A stretch of DNA of 64,000 nucleotides from Aestuariivita sp. (lineage in GTDB: Bacteria; Pseudomonadota; Alphaproteobacteria; Rhodobacterales; Rhodobacteraceae): positions 1-64,000 of the forward strand of contig NZ_JAAWWD010000006.1 in assembly GCF_021404545.1 (NCBI RefSeq). The letters are read 5' to 3'. A program made the position numbers and the translations under genes. A model generated the notes under the pieces. That model saw only the letters and a list, made by a program, of their open reading frames with translations, searched no databases and had not been told where the DNA came from. Positions 35,393 through 45,117 of this stretch are shown here, in pieces; position 1 is the first letter of the stretch; the number at the start of each line of letters is the position of its first letter.

Positions 35393-35863
35393 TCACACCC
35401 GGTGGTAAGGGCTCCCGGCAAGGATCGATGCTGCGCGGTAAATCTGTTCGGCCAGCATCACGCGGACCAGCATGTGCGGCCAGACCATCCGACCGAAGCT
35501 TACCAGCTGATCCGCCTGGCTGCGCAATTCCGGGGCGATCCCGTCGGCTCCGCCGATCACAAACGCCAGATCGCCGTGTCCGTCATCGCGCCAGCGCGCG
35601 GTCATATCCGCAAACTCCGGAGAGGTCATCACCCGCCCACGCTCGTCCAGCGCGCAGAGGACCGCGCCCTTGGGCACGGCTGCGCGCAACAGATCCGCCT
35701 CGGCGGCCTTGCCGCCGCCTTTGCGGTCCTCAAGCTCCACCACACGTCCCAGGCTCAGACCCAAGGATCGCCCGGTCCGGTCGAACCGTGTCAGATAGTC
35801 ATCGACAAGTGTCTTTTCCGGCCCGCGGCGCATTCGGCCAACCGCACAGATATGGATCCGCAT
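35393..35863 (-). CDS. rlmH: 23S rRNA pseudouridine-1915 N3-methyltransferase
   Basis: A 156-residue SPOUT methyltransferase acting on 23S rRNA. It has the conserved LDERGRVMTSPEFA block near residue 73, FVIGGADGI near residue 100 and a C-terminal RAASILAGSPYHR tail. The order rsfS-rlmH, 27 bases apart, is conserved in many bacteria. Confidence 0.96.
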   Translation of the reverse strand: MRIHICAVGRMRRGPEKTLVDDYLTRFDRTGRSLGLSLGRVVELEDRKGGGKAAEADLLRAAVPKGAVLCALDERGRVMTSPEFADMTARWRDDGHGDLAFVIGGADGIAPELRSQADQLVSFGRMVWPHMLVRVMLAEQIYRAASILAGSPYHRV

Positions 35864-35890
35864 TCCGCCCTATCCGGCGTGGCGCCGGGC

Positions 35891-36301
35891 TCAATTCGCC
35901 GGAGTTCCGGCAGGTAACCACATTTTCTCCAGCTGGTAGAACGCGCGCACTTCGGGACGGAAGATATGCACGATCACATCGCCCGTATCGATCAGCACCC
36001 AATCGCCGGTATCCTTGCCTTCGACCCGCGCGATCCGGCCAAACTCCTGTTTGACCCGGTCTACCAGCTTTTCCGCGATCGCCGCCACCTGGCGCGTGGA
36101 GCGGCCAGAGCAGATGATCATATAGTCGCCAATGGCCGATTTCCCGCGCAGATCTATCTCCACGATCTCCTCGGCCTTGTCGTCGGAAAGTTGCGAAAGA
36201 ATGGAGGCCAGCAGCGTCTCGCTGGTGGCTTCGGTTCGGCTCGCACCTCTGCGTGCAGCCGTGTCATCAGCAGCCTGTGCCGCCTCTGTATGGATCGACA
36301 G
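35891..36301 (-). CDS. rsfS: ribosome silencing factor RsfS
   Basis: About 136 residues; binds ribosomal protein L14 and blocks subunit joining under starvation. Conserved DKAEEIVEIDLRGKSAIGDYM and ICSGRSTRQVAAIA blocks and DTGDWVLIDTGDVIVHIF are present. No ATG or GTG is available at the 5' end. The chosen start is CTG at 36301, which has AGGAGG 8 bases upstream; a TTG at 36364 has no ribosome site. Confidence 0.88.
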   Translation of the reverse strand: MSIHTEAAQAADDTAARRGASRTEATSETLLASILSQLSDDKAEEIVEIDLRGKSAIGDYMIICSGRSTRQVAAIAEKLVDRVKQEFGRIARVEGKDTGDWVLIDTGDVIVHIFRPEVRAFYQLEKMWLPAGTPAN

Positions 36302-36496
36302 ATTACCGTCCTCCTGTGATGCGCTCGGGACAATCCCGCGCCGTCCATAGCCCCAAGCTAGCAAGACCGGCGTGACATTTCAATGAATCGACCAACACTG
36401 TTTACGCGTCGCGCTCAATCCGGCGGTATTGTTGCTCAATGGCGCGGGGCGCGTTACGGTCCCGGGTTTGAGTTGGGACATTTGGGGGAGGATGTC

Positions 36497-37039
36497 ATGC
36501 TGCGCACTGTGGGCAACGCCCTTCGGGCGGCAGCGGCTGTCTGGGGCCTTACAGTTTCCGCGTCGCAGGCCCAGCCCATCGACCGGTGGCATTACATCAC
36601 CCGGGAGAGCGTTCTGTTTGCGGACCGGGTCGCCGGGCTGCACGGGGCCGGGGTCATCCAAGCGGATGAGATCTTTGCGATGCTCTATCTCGGCCTGCCA
36701 GAAGAGAACGGCGTCGTGTCGATCGTTCTGCCCACGCCTGATCCGGCCGAGCGCCTGACCTCTGTCCTGGTTTCTCCCAGCGGGCAGCGGTTCGAGCGGA
36801 ACCTGAGCGCGCAAGAGCTCGATACCGCCCCGGTGGGTTCGGGCCGTCAGGCCTATTCCTTTCCGATCACGGATGAGGATGTGGATCTCTTCAAATCCGC
36901 GACCGCGTGGGAGCTGCGCATCGGCGATACCGTCTGGTCGATATCCCTGGATGGCAGCCGTCGGGCGATCGAACTGGCCGAAGCCGAACGGGCCCGACAG
37001 CTTTCCGAACTGACCAGAGAGCTGGTGCCCACCGATTGA
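36497..37039 (+). CDS. secreted protein of unknown function
   Basis: A 180-residue protein with a signal peptide (residues 1-26, ending ASQAQ) and an otherwise soluble, acidic mature part ending in a coiled-coil-like Glu/Arg/Leu tail (about residues 150-175). GGGAGGA precedes the ATG at 36497; the open frame from 36383 lacks a ribosome site. No family recognised. Confidence 0.7.
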   Translation: MLRTVGNALRAAAAVWGLTVSASQAQPIDRWHYITRESVLFADRVAGLHGAGVIQADEIFAMLYLGLPEENGVVSIVLPTPDPAERLTSVLVSPSGQRFERNLSAQELDTAPVGSGRQAYSFPITDEDVDLFKSATAWELRIGDTVWSISLDGSRRAIELAEAERARQLSELTRELVPTD

Positions 37040-37049
37040 GCCGCCTTGA

Positions 37050-38378
37050 TCAGTCCGGCAGGACCTCATGCCCCAGCACGCGCACCTCGCGTTGCGGGAA
37101 CGGGATCGAGATGCCGTTATCCTCAAACGCGTCCCAGAGCGCGAGATAGACATTGCCGCGGATATTGGTCAGCCCCTGCGTGGGATCGCGGATCCAGAAC
37201 CGCAGGATGTAATCCACACTGCTGTCGCCAAACCCGACAATATGGCAGACCGGCGCCTTTGGGTTTGTCAGCACACGGTCGACGCTTTGCGCGGCCTCGA
37301 TGGCGATGCGCCGCACCGCATGCGGATCATCGCCATAAGCGGTGCCGAAATAGATATCCAGCCGCACAAACTCGTTGGAGTGTGACCAGTTGACCACCTG
37401 TCCGGTGATCAGATCCTCGTTTGGGATCAGGTATTCCTTGCCATCGCGGGTGACCACCGAGGCATAACGCGCCCCCAGCGTCTGGATCCATCCGAATGTG
37501 TCGCCCAGCGAGATCACATCACCGGGCTTGATCGATTTATCCAGCAGGATGATGACGCCCGACACCAGGTTCGAGACGACCTTTTGCAGACCGAAGCCCA
37601 AGCCCACGCCGATGGCGCCCGACAGAACCGCAAGACCCGTCAGGTCGAACCCCAGCGATTGCACGCCTACGATGATTGCCAGCCCATAGACGATCACCTG
37701 AATGGCCTTCACCGCCAGTACCTGCATGGAGGGCGACAGATCCTCGTTGCGGCGGATATTGGCGGCCGTGGTTTGGGAGATCAGCCGCGCAGCCGTCACC
37801 ACCACCCCGATCACCACAAAGCCAACGATCACAGTCAGGACCGAGATCCGCACCTCGCCCACAGTCAGTGCCAGACTGTCGAGGAAGTCCGACACCGGTT
37901 CGACCAGGTTGAGGTAGTAAAGCGTGGCATAGATCCAGACCGCCCATTTCACGACCCGCCTCAGGAACGGATTGCGCACCAGGCGCGCGGCGAACGCGAT
38001 AAAGAGCCAGGCCGTGGCGAGCGTCGCGGCCAGCCCGATCAGATAGCTGCGCGAGGGCCAGGTGACCTCCTGCATGACAAAGTACGTGGTCCAGGCACTG
38101 ATCGCGAAAAAGATCAGAATCAACCGGCGGCGCACCTGCACCAGCATCCGATAGCGCCATTTGGCCCAGCCCTCCCTAGTGCGGGCCCAGGCCTCGATCC
38201 GGGGATCGGTGATATAGCGCAATAGCCAAGCTATCGCGACAAGCGCCAGGATGATCAGGATCTGATTCTGTCGCCAGCCGGGCGTGATGATGCCCTGAAA
38301 GAACAGCAGGAAGTCACCCCAAAGGTCCAATGCCATTTGGGTCAGACTTTGAATTTCCGGTGTGGCCTGCTCGTCCAT
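37050..38378 (-). CDS. mechanosensitive ion channel, MscS family
   Basis: A 442-residue inner-membrane channel. Several N-terminal helices (to about residue 205) precede the pore helix and MscS core: LAVLSGAIGVGLGFGLQKVVSNLVSG near residue 250, then IKPGDVISLGDTFGWIQTLGARYASVVTRDGKEYLIPNEDL. The extra N-terminal helices make it larger than E. coli MscS (286 residues) and closer to YbdG/MscM-type relatives. Opens under osmotic downshift. Confidence 0.9.
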   Translation of the reverse strand: MDEQATPEIQSLTQMALDLWGDFLLFFQGIITPGWRQNQILIILALVAIAWLLRYITDPRIEAWARTREGWAKWRYRMLVQVRRRLILIFFAISAWTTYFVMQEVTWPSRSYLIGLAATLATAWLFIAFAARLVRNPFLRRVVKWAVWIYATLYYLNLVEPVSDFLDSLALTVGEVRISVLTVIVGFVVIGVVVTAARLISQTTAANIRRNEDLSPSMQVLAVKAIQVIVYGLAIIVGVQSLGFDLTGLAVLSGAIGVGLGFGLQKVVSNLVSGVIILLDKSIKPGDVISLGDTFGWIQTLGARYASVVTRDGKEYLIPNEDLITGQVVNWSHSNEFVRLDIYFGTAYGDDPHAVRRIAIEAAQSVDRVLTNPKAPVCHIVGFGDSSVDYILRFWIRDPTQGLTNIRGNVYLALWDAFEDNGISIPFPQREVRVLGHEVLPD

Positions 38379-38436
38379 GCGCCCCTCTGTCTGTCAGAGT
38401 GCCCGCAAATGATCGACCGGACAAGTCGGCGTCTGC

Positions 38437-38586
38437 CTAGTGCTTTGATGCCTCCAGCGCCGGTGGCAGGGGGAGGAGTTGCAATCCATATTCCGGATCC
38501 CCGGCCGACACGGCATGAACCCCAAGCGCCAATAGGATGAGGGTGGCGATCAACAGGGCAAAGAGCGGTGACAATGATTGTTCCAT
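38437..38586 (-). CDS. possible small single-span membrane protein
   Basis: A 49-residue frame with one hydrophobic helix (about residues 7-28, SPLFALLIATLILLALGV). No clear ribosome site; an ATG nine bases upstream is equally possible. Weakly supported. Confidence 0.35.
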   Translation of the reverse strand: MEQSLSPLFALLIATLILLALGVHAVSAGDPEYGLQLLPLPPALEASKH

Positions 38587-38692
38587 GTGCGTCATACGAT
38601 CATTAAAATTGTTTGGATCACCGGGCACGCGGTTTTTTTTGTCCCGTGCGCGCCTCTTGCCTCGACTCGCGGAAAGACGTAAGCGCAATAGT

Positions 38693-38779
38693 ATGGCTTG
38701 GCTTTTTGATATGGATGATCGCGCGCGGCTGCGCGAACGCTTCTACGGCGCGATCCTCACGGTGCTGGCCCGTTCCTGA
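38693..38779 (+). CDS. possible 28-residue ORF upstream of leuC
   Basis: A short frame ending 53 bases before leuC (starts [13 protein letters not shown]). No Shine-Dalgarno is evident and leucine codons are not clustered, so a leader-peptide role is not supported; listed for completeness. Confidence 0.25.
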   Translation: MAWLFDMDDRARLRERFYGAILTVLARS

Positions 38780-38832
38780 CGCGCACCCCCGCCACGACCG
38801 CTTTTTCAAGACCCACATCCAGGGAGAGACCC

Positions 38833-40239
38833 ATGTCCCCCAAGACGCTCTATGATAAAATCTGGGATGCCCATGTCGCGCACGAGGCCGACGATGGCAC
38901 CTGCCTTCTGTATATCGATCGCCATCTGGTGCATGAGGTTACCAGCCCGCAGGCCTTTGAAGGATTGCGGATGGCAGGGCGCAGTGTGCGCGCACCCGAC
39001 AAGACCATCGCGGTGCCCGACCACAACGTGCCCACCACGCCCGGGCGCGACGACCCCAAGAACATGACCGAAGACAGCGCGATCCAGGTCGCAGCGCTGG
39101 ACAAGAACGCCAAGGATTTCGGCATTCACTATTATCCTGTGTCGGATGTGCGCCAGGGTATCGTCCATATCGTGGGGCCCGAACAGGGCTGGACCCTGCC
39201 GGGCATGACTGTTGTGTGCGGTGACAGCCACACAGCGACGCATGGCGCGTTCGGTGCGCTGGCCCATGGCATCGGTACGTCCGAGGTTGAACATGTGCTG
39301 GCCACGCAGACGCTGATCCAGAAAAAATCCAAGAACATGAAGGTCGAAATCACCGGCAAGCTGCGCCCGGGTGTGACCGCCAAGGACATCACGCTGTCGG
39401 TGATCGGAGAGACCGGAACCGCCGGCGGCACCGGCTATGTGATCGAATATTGCGGCGAGGCAATCCGGGATCTTTCCATGGAAGGCCGGATGACCGTCTG
39501 CAACATGGCCATCGAAGGCGGCGCGCGGGCTGGGCTGATCGCACCGGACGAGAAGACCTTTGACTATGTGATGGGCCGCCCTCACGCGCCCAAGGGCGCG
39601 CAGTGGGAAGCCGCACTTGCCTGGTGGAAAACGCTCTATTCCGATGACGACGCGCAGTGGGACAAGGTGGTGACGATCAAGGGCGAAGACATCGCGCCGG
39701 TCGTGACCTGGGGCACCTCGCCCGAGGACGTGCTGCCGATCACCGGCGTCGTGCCTGCCGCCGACAGCTTTGAGGGCGGCAAGGTCGGCGCCGCGCAACG
39801 CTCGCTTGACTACATGGACCTCAAACCGGGCACACCGCTTGCGGAGATCGAGATCGACACCGTCTTCATCGGTTCCTGCACAAACGGACGGATCGAGGAT
39901 CTGCGCGCCGCGGCCGAGATCCTCAAGGGCAAGAAGATCAAGGACGGCCTGCGCGCGATGGTGGTACCAGGCTCCGGCCTTGTCCGGCTGCAGGCCGAAG
40001 AGGAGGGCCTTGCTGATATCTTCAAGGAGGCCGGGTTCGAATGGCGCCTTGCGGGCTGTTCGATGTGTCTGGCGATGAACCCCGATCAGCTGGCCCCGGG
40101 TGAACGCTGTGCGGCAACATCCAACCGGAATTTCGAGGGCCGTCAGGGACGCGGCGGGCGTACCCATCTGATGTCGCCCGCGATGGCGGCGGCGGCGGCC
40201 GTTACGGGTCGGCTGACAGATGTGCGCGAGATGATGTGA
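38833..40239 (+). CDS. leuC: 3-isopropylmalate dehydratase large subunit
   Basis: A 468-residue aconitase-family subunit that isomerises 2- to 3-isopropylmalate in leucine synthesis. [32 protein letters not shown] near residue 130 and the 4Fe-4S cysteines in IGSCTNGR (about 348) and [11 protein letters not shown] (about 408-411) are complete. AGGGAGAG precedes the ATG. leuD follows after an 82-base gap filled by a large inverted repeat. Confidence 0.98.
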   Translation: MSPKTLYDKIWDAHVAHEADDGTCLLYIDRHLVHEVTSPQAFEGLRMAGRSVRAPDKTIAVPDHNVPTTPGRDDPKNMTEDSAIQVAALDKNAKDFGIHYYPVSDVRQGIVHIVGPEQGWTLPGMTVVCGDSHTATHGAFGALAHGIGTSEVEHVLATQTLIQKKSKNMKVEITGKLRPGVTAKDITLSVIGETGTAGGTGYVIEYCGEAIRDLSMEGRMTVCNMAIEGGARAGLIAPDEKTFDYVMGRPHAPKGAQWEAALAWWKTLYSDDDAQWDKVVTIKGEDIAPVVTWGTSPEDVLPITGVVPAADSFEGGKVGAAQRSLDYMDLKPGTPLAEIEIDTVFIGSCTNGRIEDLRAAAEILKGKKIKDGLRAMVVPGSGLVRLQAEEEGLADIFKEAGFEWRLAGCSMCLAMNPDQLAPGERCAATSNRNFEGRQGRGGRTHLMSPAMAAAAAVTGRLTDVREMM

Positions 40240-40244
40240 CAGGG

Positions 40245-40304
40245 GGGTGGCGGGACAAGTCCCGCCCTACCGCACCCCGTAGGGCGGGACTTGTCCCGCC
40301 ACCC
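40245..40304. repeat. large inverted repeat between leuC and leuD
   Basis: Two perfect 26-base arms (40245-40270 and 40279-40304) flank an 8-base loop. Each arm contains one copy of the dispersed palindrome (GGCGGGACAAGTCCCGCC and its complement), so the structure is a head-to-head pair of repeat units. The leuD ribosome site (AAGGAG) starts 4 bases later, so a stable hairpin could affect mRNA processing or leuD translation. Confidence 0.9.
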
Positions 40305-40321
40305 TTCAAGGAGATACGACG

Positions 40322-40927
40322 ATGGACAAATTCACCACCCTCACCGGCATCGCCGCCCCGACGCCGATGGTCAATGTCGACACCGACATGATCATCCCCA
40401 AGCAATTTCTCAAAACCATCAAACGGTCGGGTCTGGGCGTGAACCTCTTTGACGAGATGCGCTATGACGACGACGGCAACGAGATCCCCGGTTTCGTGCT
40501 GAACCAGCCGCAGTATCGCTCAGCCGAGATCCTCGTTGCAGGGGATAATTTCGGCTGTGGATCCTCGCGTGAACACGCCCCCTGGGCGATCAAGGATTTC
40601 GGCATCCGCTGCGTCATCGCACCGTCCTTTGCCGATATCTTCTACAATAACTGTTTCAAGAACGGCATTCTGCCCATCGCCCTGCCACAGGATGCGGTCG
40701 ATGTGCTGATGAAAGACGCCGAAAAGGGTGCCAATGCCCGCATGGATATCGACCTCGAGGCGCAAACCGTCACCACATCGGATGGCGAGGTGTTTCATTT
40801 TGAACTCGACAGCTTCAAAAAGCACTGCCTGCTGAACGGTCTCGACGATATCGGCCTGACGCTGGAGAAAGCCGCCTCAATCGACAGTTTCGAGGCAAAG
40901 GCGACCGCAGACCGGCCCTGGGTCTGA
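40322..40927 (+). CDS. leuD: 3-isopropylmalate dehydratase small subunit
   Basis: A 201-residue subunit partnering LeuC. The [18 protein letters not shown] block near residue 18, [19 protein letters not shown] near residue 78 and [13 protein letters not shown] near residue 110 are diagnostic. A terminator follows at 40943. Confidence 0.98.
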   Translation: MDKFTTLTGIAAPTPMVNVDTDMIIPKQFLKTIKRSGLGVNLFDEMRYDDDGNEIPGFVLNQPQYRSAEILVAGDNFGCGSSREHAPWAIKDFGIRCVIAPSFADIFYNNCFKNGILPIALPQDAVDVLMKDAEKGANARMDIDLEAQTVTTSDGEVFHFELDSFKKHCLLNGLDDIGLTLEKAASIDSFEAKATADRPWV

Positions 40928-40942
40928 CGTCATGGATGGGCA

Positions 40943-40979
40943 CCTCCGGCGGCAGAATCCGCCGGGGGCCGCCTTTGTT
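40943..40979 (+). terminator. terminator after leuD
   Basis: CCTCCGGCGG (40943-40952) pairs with CCGCCGGGGG (40959-40968), one T-G pair, around a 6-base loop; TTTGTTTT follows shortly after. The rest of the gap to 41280 (about 300 bases) shows no gene I can support. Confidence 0.65.
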
Positions 40980-41280
40980 TTGCACCGCTGGATTAACGGA
41001 TGTCTTGCCGTCCATCGGCCTTGCGACACAAGATGTTGTGTTTGCACAGTTTCTCAGCGCTTTCTTTGTGGGATTTGATGCAAAGACGCACCAGTTTCTC
41101 CACGAATTTGCCGTAATCCCGAGGCCTTCTGGTTGCACTGTTGAGCGGTCGGCTGAAACAAGGCACAAATGTGACAAAATTGAGGCAGACCGCAATCGCA
41201 GAGCTGTGCGTGCGGCATCAAAATGGAAAAGGGCGCGGCAACGCATCGCGCCTGTCCAGTTTGAAAAGGAGCGGAACGTG

Positions 41281-42117
41281 ATGGGACGGATCCCCGGAGC
41301 ACTTTTGCGTGCGGTACTGATCGCCGCAACCATTGCGACGCCTGCGCTCCTTTTGACCGGTCCTCTCTCGAACGGCCCTGAAATCATCGTGTTTATCGCC
41401 TTGGTCGCGGGCATCTTCGTGTTTTCCGAATACCATACCGTCTTTCCATCGATTCTGGAGTTTCGGGACGCACCCCCGCTCAACCGCCTGCGGTTTCTTG
41501 CCTTTGCGGGCACGGTTGTGACGCTGACCCTGATCGCCAAGAACGCGATCCATTCGACAGAGTTTACATCCGCCCTGGCCGGTATCGGCGCGCTGGTGGG
41601 GCACACGCTCGATTTTCCGTATTCGCCGGTGCGCCTTCTGGTCTTGATGCTGCCTGCGGACGCGTCTGCCGATTTGTTCACGAGCGTCCGAACGGCGGCC
41701 GGTGTTGGCTATGCGATCTGCCTTCTGGCGATCATCGCATTCATTCTGGCGGTGCGGGTCAAGGGCTGGCCTACCGGCAACGGCGCTTTCAATGTCTGGA
41801 CGAACCTGCCGCTTTTCGATCCCACGGCAGGCGGCGACGTGGTTGACAGGCTTTACACCGATGCGCGCGTCAACATCATTATTGGCGTGCTCCTGCCCTT
41901 TATTATTCCCGCGGCAATCAAGCTGAGTTCGGGTCTGATCGATCCCGCCGGGCTGGCGGATGCCAATGTGCTGGTGTGGACGATTTGCGCCTGGGCGTTC
42001 ATGCCTGCCAGCATGATCATGCGCGGCATCGCGATGGCCCGTATCGCGTCGCTGATCGAGGAAAAGCGCCGCCGGGCCTATGCCGTGGCCGAGGCCGAGG
42101 GCGTACAGGCCGCATGA
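41281..42117 (+). CDS. integral membrane protein of unknown function
   Basis: A 278-residue protein with about six hydrophobic segments and a charged C-terminal tail (EEKRRRAYAVAEAEG). AGGAG precedes the ATG at 41281; GTG at 41278 is an alternative. The longer frame from 40936 has no ribosome site. It overlaps the next gene by ATGA. No family recognised. Confidence 0.75.
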   Translation: MGRIPGALLRAVLIAATIATPALLLTGPLSNGPEIIVFIALVAGIFVFSEYHTVFPSILEFRDAPPLNRLRFLAFAGTVVTLTLIAKNAIHSTEFTSALAGIGALVGHTLDFPYSPVRLLVLMLPADASADLFTSVRTAAGVGYAICLLAIIAFILAVRVKGWPTGNGAFNVWTNLPLFDPTAGGDVVDRLYTDARVNIIIGVLLPFIIPAAIKLSSGLIDPAGLADANVLVWTICAWAFMPASMIMRGIAMARIASLIEEKRRRAYAVAEAEGVQAA

Positions 42118-43199
42118 GGCTGCGCCTCGCGCTGTGCCTGGGGGCGCTGTGCTGGCCGATGAGCGCGCAGGCAGACACGCTGCGTATCGCCACATTCAAT
42201 GCCGAGCTGACCCGGGATGGACCGGGCCTCCTGCTGCGCGATATCAGGCGCGGAGAGGACGCGCAGATCGGCGCCGTTGTCGAGGTGATCGCAACCGTGC
42301 GCCCAGACATCCTGGCGCTGCAAGGTCTGGATTATGATTTTGGGCTTGAGGCGTTGACCGCCCTCTCCGACTTGTTGGCCGAGGCGGGTGCCGCCTATCC
42401 GCACCGCCTGGCATTGCCGACGAACCGGGGGGCGCAAACCGGGTTGGATCTGGATGGCGACGGGCGCGCAGGGGACGGATCGGATGCCCAGGGGTTCGGT
42501 CGCTTCTATGGTCAGGGGGCAATGGCGCTCGTGTCACGTTACCCCATCGACAGTGACGCCGTGCTCGATTTCACGTCGCTGCTCTGGGCGGATTTGCCCG
42601 GCGCCGCGCGCCCAGTCACCGCCGACGGCACGCCGTTTCCAACGGCAGAGGTTGCGGCGGTGCAGCGGCTGTCGTCCTCGGGTCATTGGGTTGTGCCGAT
42701 CGCGGTGGCGGACAAGCAGATCACCGTGATGACCTTTCATGCCAGCCCACCGGTCTTTGACGGGCCCGAGGATCGCAACGGGCATCGGAATGCCGATGAG
42801 ATCCGGTTGTGGACCCATTTGCTGAACGGCGATATGGGACCAGTGCCCGAAGGGCCATTCGTGATCGCCGGTGCAGCCACGCTCGATCCATTCGACAGCG
42901 AGGGGAGGCACGAGGCGTTGCGAGCCTTGCTCGACGATCCGCGTCTGCAAGACCCGCAGCCGATCAGCGCAGGCGCGGCGGCGGCACCGGACCAAGGGCA
43001 TGAGGGTCCGAACGCGCAGGACACCGTAGATTGGGAGGGGGTGGGGCGTCTCCGGGTGGATTACGTCTTGCCCGCATCCGATCTGAGGATTGTGGGTGCG
43101 GGCGTGTTCTGGCCTGACGTCGGGCAGCCTGGCCATGAGGCGGCGTCGACCGCCAGTCGCCACAGGCTCGTCTGGGTGGATATCGACCTGGCGCGCTAG
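42114..43199 (+). CDS. secreted endonuclease/exonuclease/phosphatase-fold protein
   Basis: A 361-residue exported protein (signal peptide MRLRLALCLGALCWPMSAQA) of the EEP superfamily. The N-terminal TFNAE motif (Asn, Glu) is kept, as are MTFHASPP and the final His, but the usual GDxN metal motif reads GAATLDP and the terminal SDH reads SRH. Two catalytic acidic positions therefore seem lost, so it may be a non-catalytic or altered relative. Coupled by ATGA to the membrane protein. Confidence 0.75.
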   Translation: MRLRLALCLGALCWPMSAQADTLRIATFNAELTRDGPGLLLRDIRRGEDAQIGAVVEVIATVRPDILALQGLDYDFGLEALTALSDLLAEAGAAYPHRLALPTNRGAQTGLDLDGDGRAGDGSDAQGFGRFYGQGAMALVSRYPIDSDAVLDFTSLLWADLPGAARPVTADGTPFPTAEVAAVQRLSSSGHWVVPIAVADKQITVMTFHASPPVFDGPEDRNGHRNADEIRLWTHLLNGDMGPVPEGPFVIAGAATLDPFDSEGRHEALRALLDDPRLQDPQPISAGAAAAPDQGHEGPNAQDTVDWEGVGRLRVDYVLPASDLRIVGAGVFWPDVGQPGHEAASTASRHRLVWVDIDLAR

Positions 43200-43212
43200 A
43201 GACGCATTTGGT

Positions 43213-44073
43213 CTATGATTTGCCAATCGCGGTGCGCAGCGCGACCTCGGCTTCGGTCCTTTGAAAGCCAGGCAAGATCCCTTCGAATCGGGTGCCGTCA
43301 AGGCTGTGCGGCGTGTCCCAGAGATAGCGCATTTCCAGCAGGCATCGCCCCAGCGGCCAAACCGGACGCGCCACCTGCAATGGCAGCCAGTTCATGCGCC
43401 TCAACCGGACACGTTGTCCAGTGATCTGAGACAGCATGCCTGCGATCTTATGACCGGTCAGCGTGTAGCCGAGAAACGGGATGTCGGCAAAGCGGGGCAG
43501 GCTCTCGCGCATCCGGGCCAGCGCTTCGGCGGCGCGGGTCAGATCGGGCAGATACGCCCAAGCATGCGGGATATCGGGATTTCCGGGATAGGTGAACCGC
43601 CCCTTTTTCAGGCGCGTGATCATGATCTGATCAAACCAGTTGCCCGAGGTCCGGGTATCCAGGAAATCGCCTGCACGCAACAAAATGGTGCGGACACCCT
43701 CACCCTCATAGGCGCGTTCCATCTCGATCCGGAGGCGGCCCAACGGGTTGGTTGCGGCATGAGGGCTGCCCGCTCCCCAGGGGATCGGTGTGTGAGGGCC
43801 GAACACATAGACATTGCCGGGCAAGATCACTGTCGCATCCGACGCCTTGGCCGCGGCCCGCACGCGCGCGTGCAGATCGGGCAGGACGCGCGCCCACTGG
43901 GGATAAGGCGGGTTCCAGCCGTTGACGATGACATCCACGCCCCGGGCGGCTTGCATTAGGTCGTCGCGGGCACGGTCAAAGCCGCGCACCGTCCAACCCG
44001 CGGCGGCAAAGGCATCGCTGGCATTGCGTCCGAACCGGCCCGTCCGGCCAAGAATGAGAACGGTTTGTGTCAT
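43213..44073 (-). CDS. NAD(P)-dependent epimerase/dehydratase-like protein
   Basis: A 286-residue extended short-chain dehydrogenase. Rossmann motif GRTGRFGR (residues 9-16) binds NAD(P); the usual YxxxK is not clearly present, placing it among atypical nucleoside-sugar-epimerase-like proteins. Divergent from a LysR gene 99 bases away, which probably regulates it. Substrate unknown. Confidence 0.78.
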   Translation of the reverse strand: MTQTVLILGRTGRFGRNASDAFAAAGWTVRGFDRARDDLMQAARGVDVIVNGWNPPYPQWARVLPDLHARVRAAAKASDATVILPGNVYVFGPHTPIPWGAGSPHAATNPLGRLRIEMERAYEGEGVRTILLRAGDFLDTRTSGNWFDQIMITRLKKGRFTYPGNPDIPHAWAYLPDLTRAAEALARMRESLPRFADIPFLGYTLTGHKIAGMLSQITGQRVRLRRMNWLPLQVARPVWPLGRCLLEMRYLWDTPHSLDGTRFEGILPGFQRTEAEVALRTAIGKS

Positions 44074-44172
44074 AAGGTCGATCCCTTGTGGCGAATTTCG
44101 ATCCTGGCAGTATCGGTCGGCTTTGGTGATAAATAAATTGCATGAAGGTGCAGCCTATGTATTCAATAATGA

Positions 44173-45096
44173 ATGGATCGCGATCTGGTATTCACCGATT
44201 GGTCTCATGTTCAAAGCTTCCTCGCGGTGGCCGAAACAGGCTCATTATCCGCTGCCGCCGTGCAATTGGGGCAGAGCCAGCCAACCATCGGGCGCCATAT
44301 CAGAGCCCTGGAAGACCGGCTGAAGGTGGAGCTGTTTCACCGCCACGCGCGCGGTTTGGCTTTGACCGAAATCGGGGCCCAGATGCGGCCCGCCGCCGAG
44401 CAGATGCGCGCGGCGATGGCCGCCATCGCGCTCAGGGCCGAGGCGCAAGCGGGTACCGAGACAGGCACCGTCCGCGTGGCGTGCAGCCTTTTTGTCGCCC
44501 ATTATATTCTGCCGCCAATCATTGCCCAGATCCGGCAGACAGATCCGGCGATCCAGCTTGTCGCTATCCCCAATGACAGCAGCGAGAACCTGTTGTTTCG
44601 GGAGGCCGATATTGCAATCCGCATGTACCGCCCCAATCAGTTGGAACTGGTGGCGCGCCATGTGGCGGATCTGGAAATGGCGGCCTTTGTCGCGCACAGC
44701 TATATCGCACGCCGCGGTCTGCCCGAGACGATTGCTGAGTTCTGGGAGCATGATCTGGTCGGATATGATCATTCGACGTTGATCATCGACAGGATGCACG
44801 AGCTTGGCTGGTCGGCGGGCCCAGAGGACTTCGCGGTTCGCTGCGACAACCATCCTGCCTATTGGGAACTGGTACGCGCGGGTTGTGGCATCGGCTTCAC
44901 CCAAGCTGCGGTCGGTCGCGCCGATCCAGGGGTCGAGGAATTGGACTTGGGCCTGAAAATCCCGCGCCTCCCCGTCTGGCTGACCGCCCATCGGGCGGTG
45001 CGCCGCGCGCCGCGTGTGGATCGGGTTTGGTCCGGATTGGCCAAGGGGCTGTCCGAGGCGCTGTGCGGAGGGCGGTCAGATCAGGCCGGAAACTGA
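44173..45096 (+). CDS. LysR-family transcriptional regulator
   Basis: A 307-residue LysR protein. Winged HTH at residues 8-65 (VQSFLAVAETGSLSAAAVQL then SQPTIGRHIRALEDRLKVELF), linker helix, then a periplasmic-binding-like sensor domain. Divergent to the epimerase-like gene, the usual arrangement for a LysR and its target. Confidence 0.9.
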   Translation: MDRDLVFTDWSHVQSFLAVAETGSLSAAAVQLGQSQPTIGRHIRALEDRLKVELFHRHARGLALTEIGAQMRPAAEQMRAAMAAIALRAEAQAGTETGTVRVACSLFVAHYILPPIIAQIRQTDPAIQLVAIPNDSSENLLFREADIAIRMYRPNQLELVARHVADLEMAAFVAHSYIARRGLPETIAEFWEHDLVGYDHSTLIIDRMHELGWSAGPEDFAVRCDNHPAYWELVRAGCGIGFTQAAVGRADPGVEELDLGLKIPRLPVWLTAHRAVRRAPRVDRVWSGLAKGLSEALCGGRSDQAGN

Positions 45097-45117
45097 AGCA
45101 GGGCCAAACCGGCGAAC

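Noticed and set aside
38693-38779. Leucine leader peptide for leuC
   Set aside because: No run of leucine codons, no ribosome site and no terminator between it and leuC.
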